From positions 165,147-229,146 of the forward strand of contig NZ_BSFI01000021.1 in NCBI RefSeq assembly GCF_027922265.1: DNA of 64,000 bases, given 5' to 3'. This stretch comes from Hansschlegelia plantiphila. Its GTDB lineage: Bacteria > Pseudomonadota > Alphaproteobacteria > Rhizobiales > Methylopilaceae. The position numbers and the translations under genes were made by a program. Shown in pieces: positions 1 to 10,491 of this stretch (positions within the stretch are counted from its first letter, which is position 1; each line of letters opens with the position of its first letter). Below the pieces are notes generated by a model. The model made no database searches and was not told where the DNA came from. It saw nothing but the letters and a program-made list of their open reading frames with translations.

Positions 1-207
1 GTCATCGCCGCGACCGCAGAACCGGTCCTGGCGTCGGCAGGGCCCGTCATGCCGATCCGGCTGCGCGCTTCCGCAGCCCCCCAGCCCCCGGCCTCCCCGT
101 CGCTGGCTTACGCGAGCGCGCAGAGCCCCGCCATCGAGGGCGTGCCGCTGCCGCCGACGCGCGACGTCACCGGCAGCATAGGCGGTCGCCGCACCACCGC
201 TCCCTGA
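1..207 (+). CDS. C-terminal fragment of an unidentified protein
   Basis: An open frame enters from the left edge and stops with TGA at 205-207, giving at least 68 residues. The visible part is rich in Ala, Pro and Ser and looks like a disordered C-terminal tail, ending in a TGSIGGRR stretch. No domain is recognisable, and the start lies outside the window. It converges on mtnP, leaving only 37 bp between the two stops. The frame could be spurious, because GC-rich DNA keeps several frames open. Confidence 0.4.
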   Translation, partial: VIAATAEPVLASAGPVMPIRLRASAAPQPPASPSLAYASAQSPAIEGVPLPPTRDVTGSIGGRRTTAP

Positions 208-244
208 GATAGCTGATCGCTCTCCGGCGACCGTCCCGGACGCT

Positions 245-1114
<870 letters not shown>

Positions 1115-1215
1115 CGCGTCTTCCTTCAAGCCGTGCGCGCTCAGGCGACGACGCCACACGAAAACGGCGGACCAGACGGTCCGCCGCGGCGCTCATCATG
1201 CCCTTATCGCCGCCT

Positions 1216-2085
1216 TCAGGCGTGCTTTTCCTTGAGGCCTGCCCAGACCCGCTTCTTCGTGAAATAGAGCAGGCCGGCGAAGATCACGAGGAAAAACATA
1301 ACGACGAGCCCGGTCTTCTTCCGCGCGACGAGATGCGGCTCCGCAGCCCATGTGAGGAAGGACGCCACGTCCTTGCCATACTGGTCCACCGTGGCGGGCG
1401 TCCCGTCGGTATAATCCACCTGGCCCTCCTGGATGGGCGGGGCCATGCCGATCCAGTGACCGGGGAAGTATTTGTTGTAGTGCAGCCCGTTCTTCGGAGG
1501 CTTCACGCCCTCAGGCGCTTCTTCATAGCCTCCGACAAGGGCATGGATGTAGTCCTGACCCTGCTCCTGGAACTGCGTGACGATGTCGAACAGAAAGGTC
1601 GGAAAGCCGCGCTCGTAGGTGCGCGCTTTGGCGAGCGTCGACATGTCCGGCGGATGGGCGCCGCCATTCGCCGCGCGGGCCGCCTGCTCGTTCGGGAATG
1701 GACTCGGAAAATAGTCCGAAAGCCGACCAGGGCGTTCGAACATGTCGCCGGAATCGTTCGGACCGTCCTCGATCTTGTATTCCCCGGCGATCGCCTTCGC
1801 CTGCTCCTCGGTCAAGCCGAGACCTCCCGGCTCCGCGAGGTTGCGGAACGCGACCATCGAGAGCGCGTGGCAGTTCGAGCAGACCTCGCGATAAACCTTG
1901 AAGCCGCGCTGGAGCTGCGCCGGATCGAACTTGCCGAACGGCCCGGAGAACGACCAGCTCTGCCGGGGCGGATGCTCCTGTTCGGCCGCGGAGGCGCGGG
2001 TCGCATCGAGGCTGAGCGCGCTAAGACCTACCGCGATGATCAGGGCTACGGCGCGGCCGGCGCCGGCGATCGTCCGAGAGGTCAT
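1216..2085 (-). CDS. petC: cytochrome c1 of the bc1 complex
   Basis: Haem c-carrying subunit of ubiquinol:cytochrome c oxidoreductase (complex III); passes electrons from the Rieske centre to cytochrome c. The 289-residue protein has a Sec signal peptide (about residues 1-33), the haem attachment site C-S-N-C-H at 69-73, a GMAPP stretch holding the likely axial Met, and one C-terminal membrane anchor near residues 255-280. The ATG at 2085 is preceded by an AGAAAG-type site; a second in-frame ATG at 2112 is possible. Last gene of the petABC operon, starting 35 bp after petB. Confidence 0.94.
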   Translation of the reverse strand: MTSRTIAGAGRAVALIIAVGLSALSLDATRASAAEQEHPPRQSWSFSGPFGKFDPAQLQRGFKVYREVCSNCHALSMVAFRNLAEPGGLGLTEEQAKAIAGEYKIEDGPNDSGDMFERPGRLSDYFPSPFPNEQAARAANGGAHPPDMSTLAKARTYERGFPTFLFDIVTQFQEQGQDYIHALVGGYEEAPEGVKPPKNGLHYNKYFPGHWIGMAPPIQEGQVDYTDGTPATVDQYGKDVASFLTWAAEPHLVARKKTGLVVMFFLVIFAGLLYFTKKRVWAGLKEKHA

Positions 2086-2120
2086 GTTCTTTCTTTCAAC
2101 GCGCACAATCATCGCAGCGC

Positions 2121-3413
2121 TCAAACCTGGCCATGAGTGGAGCCGCCCACGAGCGGCGCGAGGCCGGGTTGTCCCGGAAGCGGGCCCGAGCCGTTGGCGA
2201 GCACGGAATCGGCGATCGAGGCCGGCAGCGGCTTCGGCGTCTCGAGACGGCTGACGATCGGCAGAATGACGAGGAAATGGAGGAAATAGTAGGCCGCCGC
2301 CAGCTGCGAGAGACCGACATATGGTGAAATCGCTGGCTTCGAGCCGATCCACCCGAGGTAGATACAGTCCGCCACCAGAAGGAAGAAGAATATTCTATAG
2401 ATAGGCCTGTAATTCGCCGATCTGACCTTCGAGCCATCAAGCCAAGGAAGAAAGAGCAACACCGCTATAGCGCCGAACATCAGCAGCACGCCGCCGAGCT
2501 TCGAGGGGACGGCGCGGAGGATCGCGTAGAAGGGCAGGAAGTACCATTCCGGCACGATGTGCGCCGGCGTCACGAGCGGATTCGCCTCGGTGTAGTTGTC
2601 GGCGTGGCCGAGGAAGTTCGGCAGGTAGAAGATGAACCATGCGAAGAAGATGAAGAAGCACACCATCGCGAAGCTGTCCTTCAGCGTCGCATAGGGCGTG
2701 AACGGAACCGTGTCCTTGCGGATGTCCTTGACCTCGACTCCGGTCGGATTGTTCTGTCCGACGTGGTGCAGCGCCCAGATATGCAGGCCGACGACGCCGG
2801 CGATCATGAACGGCAGGAGGTAATGCAGGGCGAAGAACCGGTTAAGCGTCGGATCGCCGACGGAGAACCCGCCCCAGAGCCAGGTCACGATCGACGGCCC
2901 GACGAGCGGAAACGCCGAAAACAGGTTGGTGATGACGGTCGCGCCCCAGAAAGACATCTGGCCCCAGGGCAGCACGTAGCCCATGAAGGCGGTCGCCATC
3001 ATCAGGAGCAGGATCAGCACGCCAAGGATCCAGAGGACCTCGCGGGGCGCCTGATACGAGCCGTAATACAGCCCGCGGAACATGTGAATGTAGACCGCGA
3101 TGAAGAACATCGACGCGCCGTTGGCGTGCATGTATCGGAGCAGCCAACCGTAGTTCACGTCCCGCATGATCTTCTCGACGGAGGCGAAGGCGAGCGTCGA
3201 ATCCGGCACGTAGTGCATGGCGAGCACCACGCCGGTCAGGATCTGGGCGACGAGCATCACGGTGAGGATGCCGCCGAACGTCCAGAAATAGTTGAGATTG
3301 CGCGGCACCGGATAGGCGACCGCGCTTGCATGCACCAGCCCGACGATCGGAAGGCGGTCCTCGAACCACTTCGCGACGCCGCTCTTCGGCTGATAGACCG
3401 AATGACCTTCCAT
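2121..3413 (-). CDS. petB: cytochrome b of the bc1 complex
   Basis: Membrane core of complex III, carrying the two b haems and the quinol-oxidising and quinone-reducing sites. The 430-residue protein has eight or so hydrophobic segments. The haem-binding His pairs are visible as H96/H197 and H110/H211, and the quinol-site PEWY motif is at 288-291. The length is normal for the alphaproteobacterial bc1 form, with b and subunit IV fused. The last 30 or so residues are Pro/Gly-rich and poorly conserved. It lies between petA (55 bp upstream) and petC (35 bp downstream) in one minus-strand operon. Confidence 0.97.
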   Translation of the reverse strand: MEGHSVYQPKSGVAKWFEDRLPIVGLVHASAVAYPVPRNLNYFWTFGGILTVMLVAQILTGVVLAMHYVPDSTLAFASVEKIMRDVNYGWLLRYMHANGASMFFIAVYIHMFRGLYYGSYQAPREVLWILGVLILLLMMATAFMGYVLPWGQMSFWGATVITNLFSAFPLVGPSIVTWLWGGFSVGDPTLNRFFALHYLLPFMIAGVVGLHIWALHHVGQNNPTGVEVKDIRKDTVPFTPYATLKDSFAMVCFFIFFAWFIFYLPNFLGHADNYTEANPLVTPAHIVPEWYFLPFYAILRAVPSKLGGVLLMFGAIAVLLFLPWLDGSKVRSANYRPIYRIFFFLLVADCIYLGWIGSKPAISPYVGLSQLAAAYYFLHFLVILPIVSRLETPKPLPASIADSVLANGSGPLPGQPGLAPLVGGSTHGQV

Positions 3414-3469
3414 GACGTCCGTCCCCTCCCGTTCCGCTATGCTGCGGACTTCTGGATTTCAGGACCGGC

Positions 3470-4033
3470 TCAGCCGATCTTTATCTTGGTGTCCGACTCG
3501 AATGCGTAAGGCGGCACGTCGAGATTCTGCGGGGCCGGTCCGCGTCGGATGCGGCCGGCGCCGTCGTAATGCGAGCCGTGGCACGGGCAGAGCCAGCCGC
3601 CGAAATCTCCGGAATTGGCGATCGGGACGCAGCCGAGATGCGTGCACACGCCGACCACCACCAGCCAGTTCTCCTTGTCCTTCGCAGCGCGGTTGGCGTC
3701 GGTCGCGGGCGCGTCCGGCTCAAGGTTCTCGTTGCGGGCCAGGGGGTCGATCAGTTCCTCGAGCTTGACCTCCTTGGCCTTCTCGATCTGGTCCTTCGCG
3801 CGGTTCCACACGAAGACCGGCTTCCCCCGCCACTTGATGGTGACGACCTGACCTTCGGCGATCTGTGAGAGGTCGAGTTCGGTGGAGGACAGAGCGAGTT
3901 CGGACGCATCGGGATTCATCTGCGCGACGAAGGGCCAGGCGAGAAACCCGGCGCCAACGGCGGCCGCTGCGCCTGTCGCAAGGAACAGCATGTCGCGGCG
4001 AGTGGGTTCTTGGGCGTCGTGGGTCGCTGTCAC
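3470..4033 (-). CDS. petA: Rieske iron-sulfur subunit of the bc1 complex
   Basis: Carries the [2Fe-2S] cluster that takes the first electron from ubiquinol. The 187-residue protein starts with a twin-arginine-type anchor (Thr-Arg-Arg-Asp at 11-14, then a hydrophobic stretch to about residue 38). The cluster ligands are visible in CTHLGC (C130, H132) and CPCHGS (C149, H152), with the disulfide cysteines C135 and C151. The GTG start at 4033 is preferred because a GAGGAG ribosome site lies about 11 bases upstream and the protein then begins with the usual short N-terminus; an ATG 18 codons further out would add an atypical leader. First gene of petABC, divergent from trmL. Confidence 0.96.
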   Translation of the reverse strand: MTATHDAQEPTRRDMLFLATGAAAAVGAGFLAWPFVAQMNPDASELALSSTELDLSQIAEGQVVTIKWRGKPVFVWNRAKDQIEKAKEVKLEELIDPLARNENLEPDAPATDANRAAKDKENWLVVVGVCTHLGCVPIANSGDFGGWLCPCHGSHYDGAGRIRRGPAPQNLDVPPYAFESDTKIKIG

Positions 4034-4220
4034 TCTCGGGTCGCCTCCTCGTCGGGTTGGGATGGCGAAAAGAAGCGCCATCACCACCCAGTCGGCCGTT
4101 TTCTGGAACGGCTCTTATTGCGACGCTATCCCGCACCCTCCCCCCCCTGTCCACCCTGCGATGACAGGTAAGACACCTTGTCGCATCGCGACCCATTGCC
4201 TCTGTGAACTGGAGTTGCCC

Positions 4221-4694
4221 ATGCGGCTCGCTCTCTACCAGCCGGACATCCCGCAGAACGCCGGAACTCTGCTGAGACTCGCCGCCTGTCTAGGCGTGAC
4301 CGTCGACATCATCGAGCCGGCCGGCTTCCCCGTGTCCGATCGAGCGTTCCGAAGGGCGGGGCTCGACTATCTCGATCACGTCGAGATCGTTCGCCACGTC
4401 TCGTTCGCAGCCTTCGAAGCCGTGCGCCGCGCCGAAGGCCGGCGGTTGGTGCTGCTCACGACCCAGGCCGAAACCTCGTTTTTGGACGCCGCCTACCGCT
4501 CCGACGACGTGTTGATGGTCGGACGGGAGAGCGCCGGCGCGCCGCCCGAGACGCATGATTCGGCTGATCTAAGGGTCGCCATCCCGATGCGGCCCGGGAT
4601 GCGCTCGCTGAACGTCGCGGTCGCCGGGGCCATGGCGCTGGCCGAAGCGCTGCGTGCGACCGGCGGGTTTCCTTCCCTGTCCGCTCCGGCGTAA
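4221..4694 (+). CDS. trmL: tRNA (cytidine/uridine-34 2'-O)-methyltransferase TrmL
   Basis: SPOUT-class methyltransferase that 2'-O-methylates the wobble base of certain leucine tRNAs using S-adenosylmethionine. At 157 residues it matches the minimal TrmL/YibK length, with no RNA-binding extension. Visible motifs are the N-terminal [17 protein letters not shown] stretch, the VGRESAGAP motif, and the C-terminal knot segment [18 protein letters not shown]. The ATG at 4221 directly precedes the conserved start; the open frame continues far upstream but overlaps petA antisense. Divergent from petA with a 187-bp gap, and followed 26 bp later by hemF. A tRNA-Leu(GAG), a plausible member of its substrate class, is encoded at 43424-43508. 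Confidence 0.92.
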   Translation: MRLALYQPDIPQNAGTLLRLAACLGVTVDIIEPAGFPVSDRAFRRAGLDYLDHVEIVRHVSFAAFEAVRRAEGRRLVLLTTQAETSFLDAAYRSDDVLMVGRESAGAPPETHDSADLRVAIPMRPGMRSLNVAVAGAMALAEALRATGGFPSLSAPA

Positions 4695-4720
4695 ATCGCG
4701 GCCCTTACGGAGATATCCCG

Positions 4721-5599
4721 ATGAAACCACTCGAGGACATAGAGGCCCGCACGACGCGGAGCCGCGCCTGGTTCGAGGAACTGCGCGACAGGCTCCACGC
4801 CGCGCTCGAATCCATCGAGGACGAATCGGAGGCGACCGGTCCCGCAGGACGCTTCGAGCGCACGCCCTGGACGCGGCTGGACCATTCCGGCCGCGATGGC
4901 GGCGGCGGCGTCATGGGACTGATGAAAGGCCGGGTGTTCGAGAAGGTGGGCGTGCACGTCTCGACCGTGCATGGCGAGTTCGCGCCGGAATTTCGCAAGG
5001 ACATTCCCGGCGCGATGGAGGCGCCGGACTTCTGGGCGTCCGGCATCTCGGTGATCGCGCACCCCTGGAACCCGAACGTGCCCACAGTCCACATGAACAC
5101 GCGCCACGTCGTCACGAGCAAAGCGTGGTTTGGCGGCGGGGCGGACCTGACGCCGGTGCTCGACAGGCGGCGGACGCAGGATGATCCCGACACCATCGCG
5201 TTCCACCGCGCTCTGGAGGAAGCCTGCGCGGACCATAAAGTCGCCGATTATCCGAAGTTCAAAACCTGGTGCGACGACTATTTCTTCCTTAAGCACCGCA
5301 ACGAGCCGCGCGGCGTCGGCGGGGTGTTCTACGATTGGCTGAACACCGGCGATTTCGAAGCCGACTTCGCCTTCACCCGCGCGATCGGCGACGCCTTCCT
5401 GGCCATCTATCCCAAGATCGTGCGGTCCAACCTCCAGACGCCCTGGACTGAGGACGATCGCGCCGAGCAGCTCGTTCGCCGCGGCCGTTACGTCGAATTC
5501 AACCTGCTCTACGATCGCGGGACGATCTTCGGCCTCAAGACAGGAGGAAACGTCTCCTCCATCCTGTCCTCCCTGCCGCCGCATGCGGCGTGGCCGTGA
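4721..5599 (+). CDS. hemF: oxygen-dependent coproporphyrinogen III oxidase
   Basis: Oxidatively decarboxylates coproporphyrinogen III to protoporphyrinogen IX in haem synthesis, using O2. The 292-residue protein shows the family signatures [38 protein letters not shown] and [19 protein letters not shown] site sits 9 bases before the ATG. Oddity: it ends at [10 protein letters not shown]. In most HemF proteins the matching Leu-Pro-Pro-x-x-x-Trp segment is followed by roughly 20-27 more residues with a Tyr-Asp-Trp/Tyr motif. Nothing resembling that tail is in the other frames before the convergent cca stop, 12 bp away. Confidence 0.94.
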   Translation: MKPLEDIEARTTRSRAWFEELRDRLHAALESIEDESEATGPAGRFERTPWTRLDHSGRDGGGGVMGLMKGRVFEKVGVHVSTVHGEFAPEFRKDIPGAMEAPDFWASGISVIAHPWNPNVPTVHMNTRHVVTSKAWFGGGADLTPVLDRRRTQDDPDTIAFHRALEEACADHKVADYPKFKTWCDDYFFLKHRNEPRGVGGVFYDWLNTGDFEADFAFTRAIGDAFLAIYPKIVRSNLQTPWTEDDRAEQLVRRGRYVEFNLLYDRGTIFGLKTGGNVSSILSSLPPHAAWP

Positions 5600-5611
5600 G
5601 GCGACGGACGC

Positions 5612-6841
5612 CTAACCGGCCGACGCGACCGCGTTCTCGACGATCGCCGCAATGGCCGCAGGCTCTTCAGGGAAATCCGCGGCGATCCAAGCCGCCTCCG
5701 CCAGCCTGAGCGCTCGTCCGAGTTCTGGCCCAGCGCTGACGCCGCGCTTGATGAAGTCGGAGGCGGCGACGGGGAAGACGGGCGGCGTCCAGCGGTCGGG
5801 CAGGGACAGGAGATCGATCCAGCGCCCGCCCTCGCCGCCGGCGTCCGCCCAGGCGAGGCGCGCGCGGTCACGATAGCCCTCCGGCCCGAGGCGGTAGAGC
5901 GAGGCGCGCGCCGCGGCTTCGTCGCCGGGGTGGAGCGGGGGAAAGAGATCGCCCACGCCCTGAAGCCGCTTCGCTTCCCGGTTCGAGAGTTTGAGGCGGC
6001 GGCGCAGGCGCTCGGCGTCTTCGGCGACGAACTGCAGGAGGGCCGCGAGCCCCAGAAGCCCGTCCGGCCTGCCGGCTTCAAGCGCAACGAAGCGTGCGAA
6101 GCGCGCGAGGCGCGGAACGCCGCCGGTCAGCGGCGCGAGCAGTCCGGCCTGCGCCATCGCGGCCACAGTTTCGGTCGCGCGCGGAGCGACGAGCAGCTTG
6201 AGGAGTTCGGCGCGAACGCGCTCGCCCGACAGGCGCGATAGCCCGCCGCGTTCCGCGATCGCGGCCGCGAAACCTTCGGCGTCGAGAGCTCCCCTGGCGA
6301 AGCGCGCGTGGAAGCGGAAGAAACGCAGCGTCCGCAGATAGTCCTCGCGGATGCGCTCGCGGGCCACGCCGATGAAGCGGACGCGCCCCGCCTCAAGGTC
6401 GGCGAGGCCGCCGACATGATCATGCACCCTGCCCCTCCGATCGAGGAACAGGCCGTTGATGGTGAGGTCGCGCCGCCTTGCATCCTCCGCCCAGTCCCGG
6501 GTGAAGGCGACGATCGCGCGACGTCCGTCAGTCGCGACGTCGCGGCGAAGCGTCGTGACCTCGAAAGGCCTGCCTTCGACGACAACGGTGACGGTGCCGT
6601 GTTCGATTCCGGTCGGGACAGGCTTCCAGCCTTTCGCCGCCGCCCGCGCTGAAACCACATCCGGCGTCGCGGTGGTGGCGATATCGACGTCGCCGGGCGG
6701 GCAGCCGAGCAGCGCATCGCGCACCGCGCCGCCATTGACACGCGCCTCCTCGCCGTCGCTGTCGAGCGCTGCGAGCACGTCGGCGAGCGGCCGCGCGTCC
6801 AGCCAAGCGGCGTGAGAGAGGCGAGCTACGGAGTCGGTCAT
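5612..6841 (-). CDS. cca: CCA tRNA nucleotidyltransferase / poly(A) polymerase family
   Basis: Class II nucleotidyltransferase that adds or repairs the 3' CCA of tRNAs. The 409-residue protein shows the nucleotidyltransferase core near the N-terminus: NGGAVRDALLG followed by a DVD metal-binding pair, then the RRDLTINGLF motif and a helical RNA-binding C-terminal half. It is the last gene of a minus-strand operon, its ATG overlapping the DUF6111 stop by four bases. All three tRNA-type genes in this window already encode CCA, so here the enzyme would mainly repair ends. Family members with only A- or poly(A)-adding activity look similar, so specificity is inferred. Confidence 0.9.
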   Translation of the reverse strand: MTDSVARLSHAAWLDARPLADVLAALDSDGEEARVNGGAVRDALLGCPPGDVDIATTATPDVVSARAAAKGWKPVPTGIEHGTVTVVVEGRPFEVTTLRRDVATDGRRAIVAFTRDWAEDARRRDLTINGLFLDRRGRVHDHVGGLADLEAGRVRFIGVARERIREDYLRTLRFFRFHARFARGALDAEGFAAAIAERGGLSRLSGERVRAELLKLLVAPRATETVAAMAQAGLLAPLTGGVPRLARFARFVALEAGRPDGLLGLAALLQFVAEDAERLRRRLKLSNREAKRLQGVGDLFPPLHPGDEAAARASLYRLGPEGYRDRARLAWADAGGEGGRWIDLLSLPDRWTPPVFPVAASDFIKRGVSAGPELGRALRLAEAAWIAADFPEEPAAIAAIVENAVASAG

Positions 6842-7113
6842 TTTCTGTCGGGCTCGACGATGCTGCCGGGCACGAACACGCCGTTCTCCATATGGGCCGG
6901 CATATAAAGCGCCCTGGTCGAGCCACCGCTTGTGAGCGCGAGAATCCCGAGGCTCGCGAAGGTCAGCGCGAGCCCCGACGCGACGAGCCAGGCCAGAGGC
7001 ACACCTCGCCAGCGCTCAGGCGCTTTCCATCCGCGGTCCGTCAGATAGAGCCAGACGCCGTAGACAACGAACGGCAGCAGGAACAGAAGCGCCTGGAACG
7101 CGATGCGGCTCAT
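6838..7113 (-). CDS. DUF6111 family small membrane protein
   Basis: A 91-residue protein with two hydrophobic segments (about residues 5-25 and 41-63) separated by a short charged loop carrying DRGWKAPERW. This layout matches the small DUF6111 family of Rhizobiales; the function is unknown. Its start overlaps the stop of the NUDIX gene and its stop overlaps the start of cca, each by the four-base ATGA arrangement, so it is almost certainly translationally coupled in the DUF1285-NUDIX-DUF6111-cca operon. Confidence 0.8.
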   Translation of the reverse strand: MSRIAFQALLFLLPFVVYGVWLYLTDRGWKAPERWRGVPLAWLVASGLALTFASLGILALTSGGSTRALYMPAHMENGVFVPGSIVEPDRK

Positions 7114-7760
7114 CCGGCGTAAAGCCTTTCATACAGATTGCGGAGCAGCCCGGCTGTTACGCCCCAGATATGCCGCTCCCGCCATGGCATATGGTGCACC
7201 TCCCGCAGCCCTCCGGACCATTCGCGCATCTCGATCCGATGGTTCTCCTCGCGCATCAGGAAGTCGAGGGGAACCTCGAAGGCCTCGTCGACCTCGGCTC
7301 GCGACAGCGTCAGTTGATAGGCAGGGTCGATCTCGGCCACTACGCCGATGACGCCATAGCCGGAATAGGTCACGTAGAGGTCGAGATAACCGAGCGGACG
7401 CACCAGATTTCGATCGAGTCCGATCTCCTCCTCCGCCTCCCTCAGAGCGGTCGCGAGCGGCGTGGCGTCGTCGGCCTCCCGTCCGCCGCCGGGAAACGAG
7501 ATCTGGCCGGCGTGCACCGGCAGCGTCTTGGCCCGCTGCGTGAACAACAATTGCGGTTCGGCCCTCGCCACTATGCCGACGAGCACCGCCGCGGCGCGGG
7601 GGACATGGTCCGGAGCGAGCAGCCCGTGCTCGCCGATCGGAACGGTCTCCGGATCGTCCGGATCTGGAGGCGCCGCCAGCAACCGCGCAGCCGCCCGCCG
7701 ACGCAGCTCCTCAAGCGAAAAGAACGGGCCGCGCGTCGCTTGGGCGACCGTCGCGGTCAT
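7110..7760 (-). CDS. NUDIX hydrolase, CoA pyrophosphatase type
   Basis: Predicted to cleave coenzyme A or acyl-CoA to 4'-phosphopantetheine and 3',5'-ADP. The 216-residue protein contains the subfamily signature HAGQISFPGG just before the Nudix box, which ends REAEEEIGLD. The adjacent H-x-GQ-x-x-FPGG element is what separates NudL-type CoA pyrophosphatases from other Nudix enzymes. Translationally coupled to DUF1285 upstream and DUF6111 downstream. The substrate is inferred from the signature only. Confidence 0.88.
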   Translation of the reverse strand: MTATVAQATRGPFFSLEELRRRAAARLLAAPPDPDDPETVPIGEHGLLAPDHVPRAAAVLVGIVARAEPQLLFTQRAKTLPVHAGQISFPGGGREADDATPLATALREAEEEIGLDRNLVRPLGYLDLYVTYSGYGVIGVVAEIDPAYQLTLSRAEVDEAFEVPLDFLMREENHRIEMREWSGGLREVHHMPWRERHIWGVTAGLLRNLYERLYAG

Positions 7761-8344
7761 GCCGCGGCTCCGTCCGCCTCGCCCATGGCGAAGAATTGGC
7801 CGCCGGACCAGACGCCCAGGAGACCCTCTCGTTCTTCGGCGAGAGCGACGAGATCATAGACCACGGAGCGCGCGACCAGCGCCCAAAGGTCGGCGCGGAC
7901 GCGCGCGTAGGGCCGAAAGCCGGCCTTTCCCTGCTCGAAGCGGAGCGGATGGTCAGGACCAATGTCGACGGTCTCATCGACATTGGTGCGGAAGCGAATC
8001 TGACGATCCGGTCCCTCGCCGTCGCTCGCCATCTCCACGGCTACGAACGGCGCGTCGTCGACTGTGATCGAGAGCTTCTCGGCGGGCGTCACCAGGACGT
8101 AACCATCCGGATCACGCCGAAGCACGGTCGAAAACAGTTTCACGAGCGCCGGCCGCCGAATCGGCGAGCCTTGGTGGAGCCACGTCCCGTCCGCCTTGAT
8201 GACGAGGTCCAGTTCGCCGCAATGGTCCGGATTCCAGAGGTGGACCGGCGCCGGCCCGCGAGAGCCGGCCTCCTTCGCCGCGGCGACGAGCGCCTGCATC
8301 CGAGCCGCGCCATCCGACGTATGGATCGATGAGACTTCCGCCAT
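7757..8344 (-). CDS. DUF1285 family protein
   Basis: A 195-residue soluble protein of the DUF1285 family, recognised by ELDLVIKADGTWLHQGSPI and the following RRPALVKLFSTVLRRDPDG region. Its function is unknown. The ATG at 8344 is chosen because the conserved region begins shortly after it; a longer frame adds 16 unconserved residues. First gene of the four-gene operon with the CoA pyrophosphatase, DUF6111 and cca, and divergent from the MoxR operon across about 220 bp that should hold both promoters. Confidence 0.85.
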   Translation of the reverse strand: MAEVSSIHTSDGAARMQALVAAAKEAGSRGPAPVHLWNPDHCGELDLVIKADGTWLHQGSPIRRPALVKLFSTVLRRDPDGYVLVTPAEKLSITVDDAPFVAVEMASDGEGPDRQIRFRTNVDETVDIGPDHPLRFEQGKAGFRPYARVRADLWALVARSVVYDLVALAEEREGLLGVWSGGQFFAMGEADGAAA

Positions 8345-8563
8345 CACGTTCGCTTGACGCTCCGCTCCAGCCCTGACGATCGGCCTCAACATCGCCGGTA
8401 TCGTGGGTCCCTGCTCGACATCACACTTATGGCTTCGCGCTGCTGCGGATAAGGGTCGTCCCCGCGATGGGGCCCGGAGCCGGACATCGAAGGTTGCAAT
8501 GTCGCCCGGACGGTCGTCCGATGGGCCGGCCGTGCGGATCGGGCGGAATCGAGGAGAGCTTTG

Positions 8564-9574
<1,011 letters not shown>

Positions 9575-9579
9575 CGCGG

Positions 9580-10491
9580 ATGGCGGTGCGCGCCGAGCTC
9601 GTCGAGCGGGAGGCCGCCCGGGTCACCGTTCGCCACGAGGACGCGGCGCTCGATCTCGCAGCCAGCCTTCCGCGGCTGCTGGTCGCCGCAAGGCGCGCGT
9701 CGTCGACGGTGGCGCACGGCCTGCACGGGCGTAGGCGATCCGGCGTCGGCGAGAATTTCTGGCAGTTCCGTCGCTTCAGCCAGGGCGATCCGGTCGGCCG
9801 CATCGACTGGCGCCGTTCGGCGCGCGACGACCACGTCTATATCCGTGAGCAGGAGTGGGAAGCGGCGCACACGGTCTGGATCTGGATCGACCGCTCGCGC
9901 TCCATGGCCTTCAGATCGAGCCTAGCGTCAGTCCCGAAGATCGAACGGGCGGTCGTGCTCGGTCTCGCGCTTGCCGACCTGCTGGTGCGAGGCGGCGAGC
10001 GCGTTGGACTGCTCGGCGTCACCCGGCCGACCGCGAGCAGGCTCGCAATCGAACGGCTTGGACAAGCGCTCGTCTTCGCCAGCGAGGATACGAGCGAGCT
10101 GCCGCCGGCCGAGGCGCCGATCGCCCGGCTCGCCGAAGCAGTGCTTATCGGCGACCTGTTGGCGCCGGAGGATGAGATCGCGGCGTCCGTCGCTCGTCTC
10201 GCGGCCCGCGGCGGACGCGGCCACATGGTGATGATCGCCGACCCCGCGGAGGAGACGTTTCCTTTCTCCGGCCGCACTGAATTCGTCGACCCCGACAGCT
10301 CGCGGAGGCTCGTCGCCGGCCGCGCCGAGGACTGGCGCGCCGGCTACGCCGAACGCCTCGCGCGGCATCGGGCGGCGCTCGGCGAGATCGCGCGACGCCA
10401 CGGCTGGAGCTTCACGATCCACCGGACCGACCGGCCGGCGTCGGAGCCGCTGCTCGCGCTCCATGCGCGGCTTGCGGAGGCGGCGTTTTGA
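9580..10491 (+). CDS. DUF58 protein with VWA-like fold
   Basis: A 303-residue protein of the DUF58 family, recognised by FWQFRRFSQGDPVGRIDW (60-77). An intact MIDAS-type D-R-S-R-S motif follows at 104-108, expected to bind a divalent metal in a von Willebrand A-like fold. There is no membrane segment, so it is probably cytosolic. The start ATG is five bases after the MoxR stop, and the stop overlaps the start of the next gene. In known MoxR systems the DUF58 protein is the likely partner of the ATPase; the target is unknown. Confidence 0.9.
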   Translation: MAVRAELVEREAARVTVRHEDAALDLAASLPRLLVAARRASSTVAHGLHGRRRSGVGENFWQFRRFSQGDPVGRIDWRRSARDDHVYIREQEWEAAHTVWIWIDRSRSMAFRSSLASVPKIERAVVLGLALADLLVRGGERVGLLGVTRPTASRLAIERLGQALVFASEDTSELPPAEAPIARLAEAVLIGDLLAPEDEIAASVARLAARGGRGHMVMIADPAEETFPFSGRTEFVDPDSSRRLVAGRAEDWRAGYAERLARHRAALGEIARRHGWSFTIHRTDRPASEPLLALHARLAEAAF

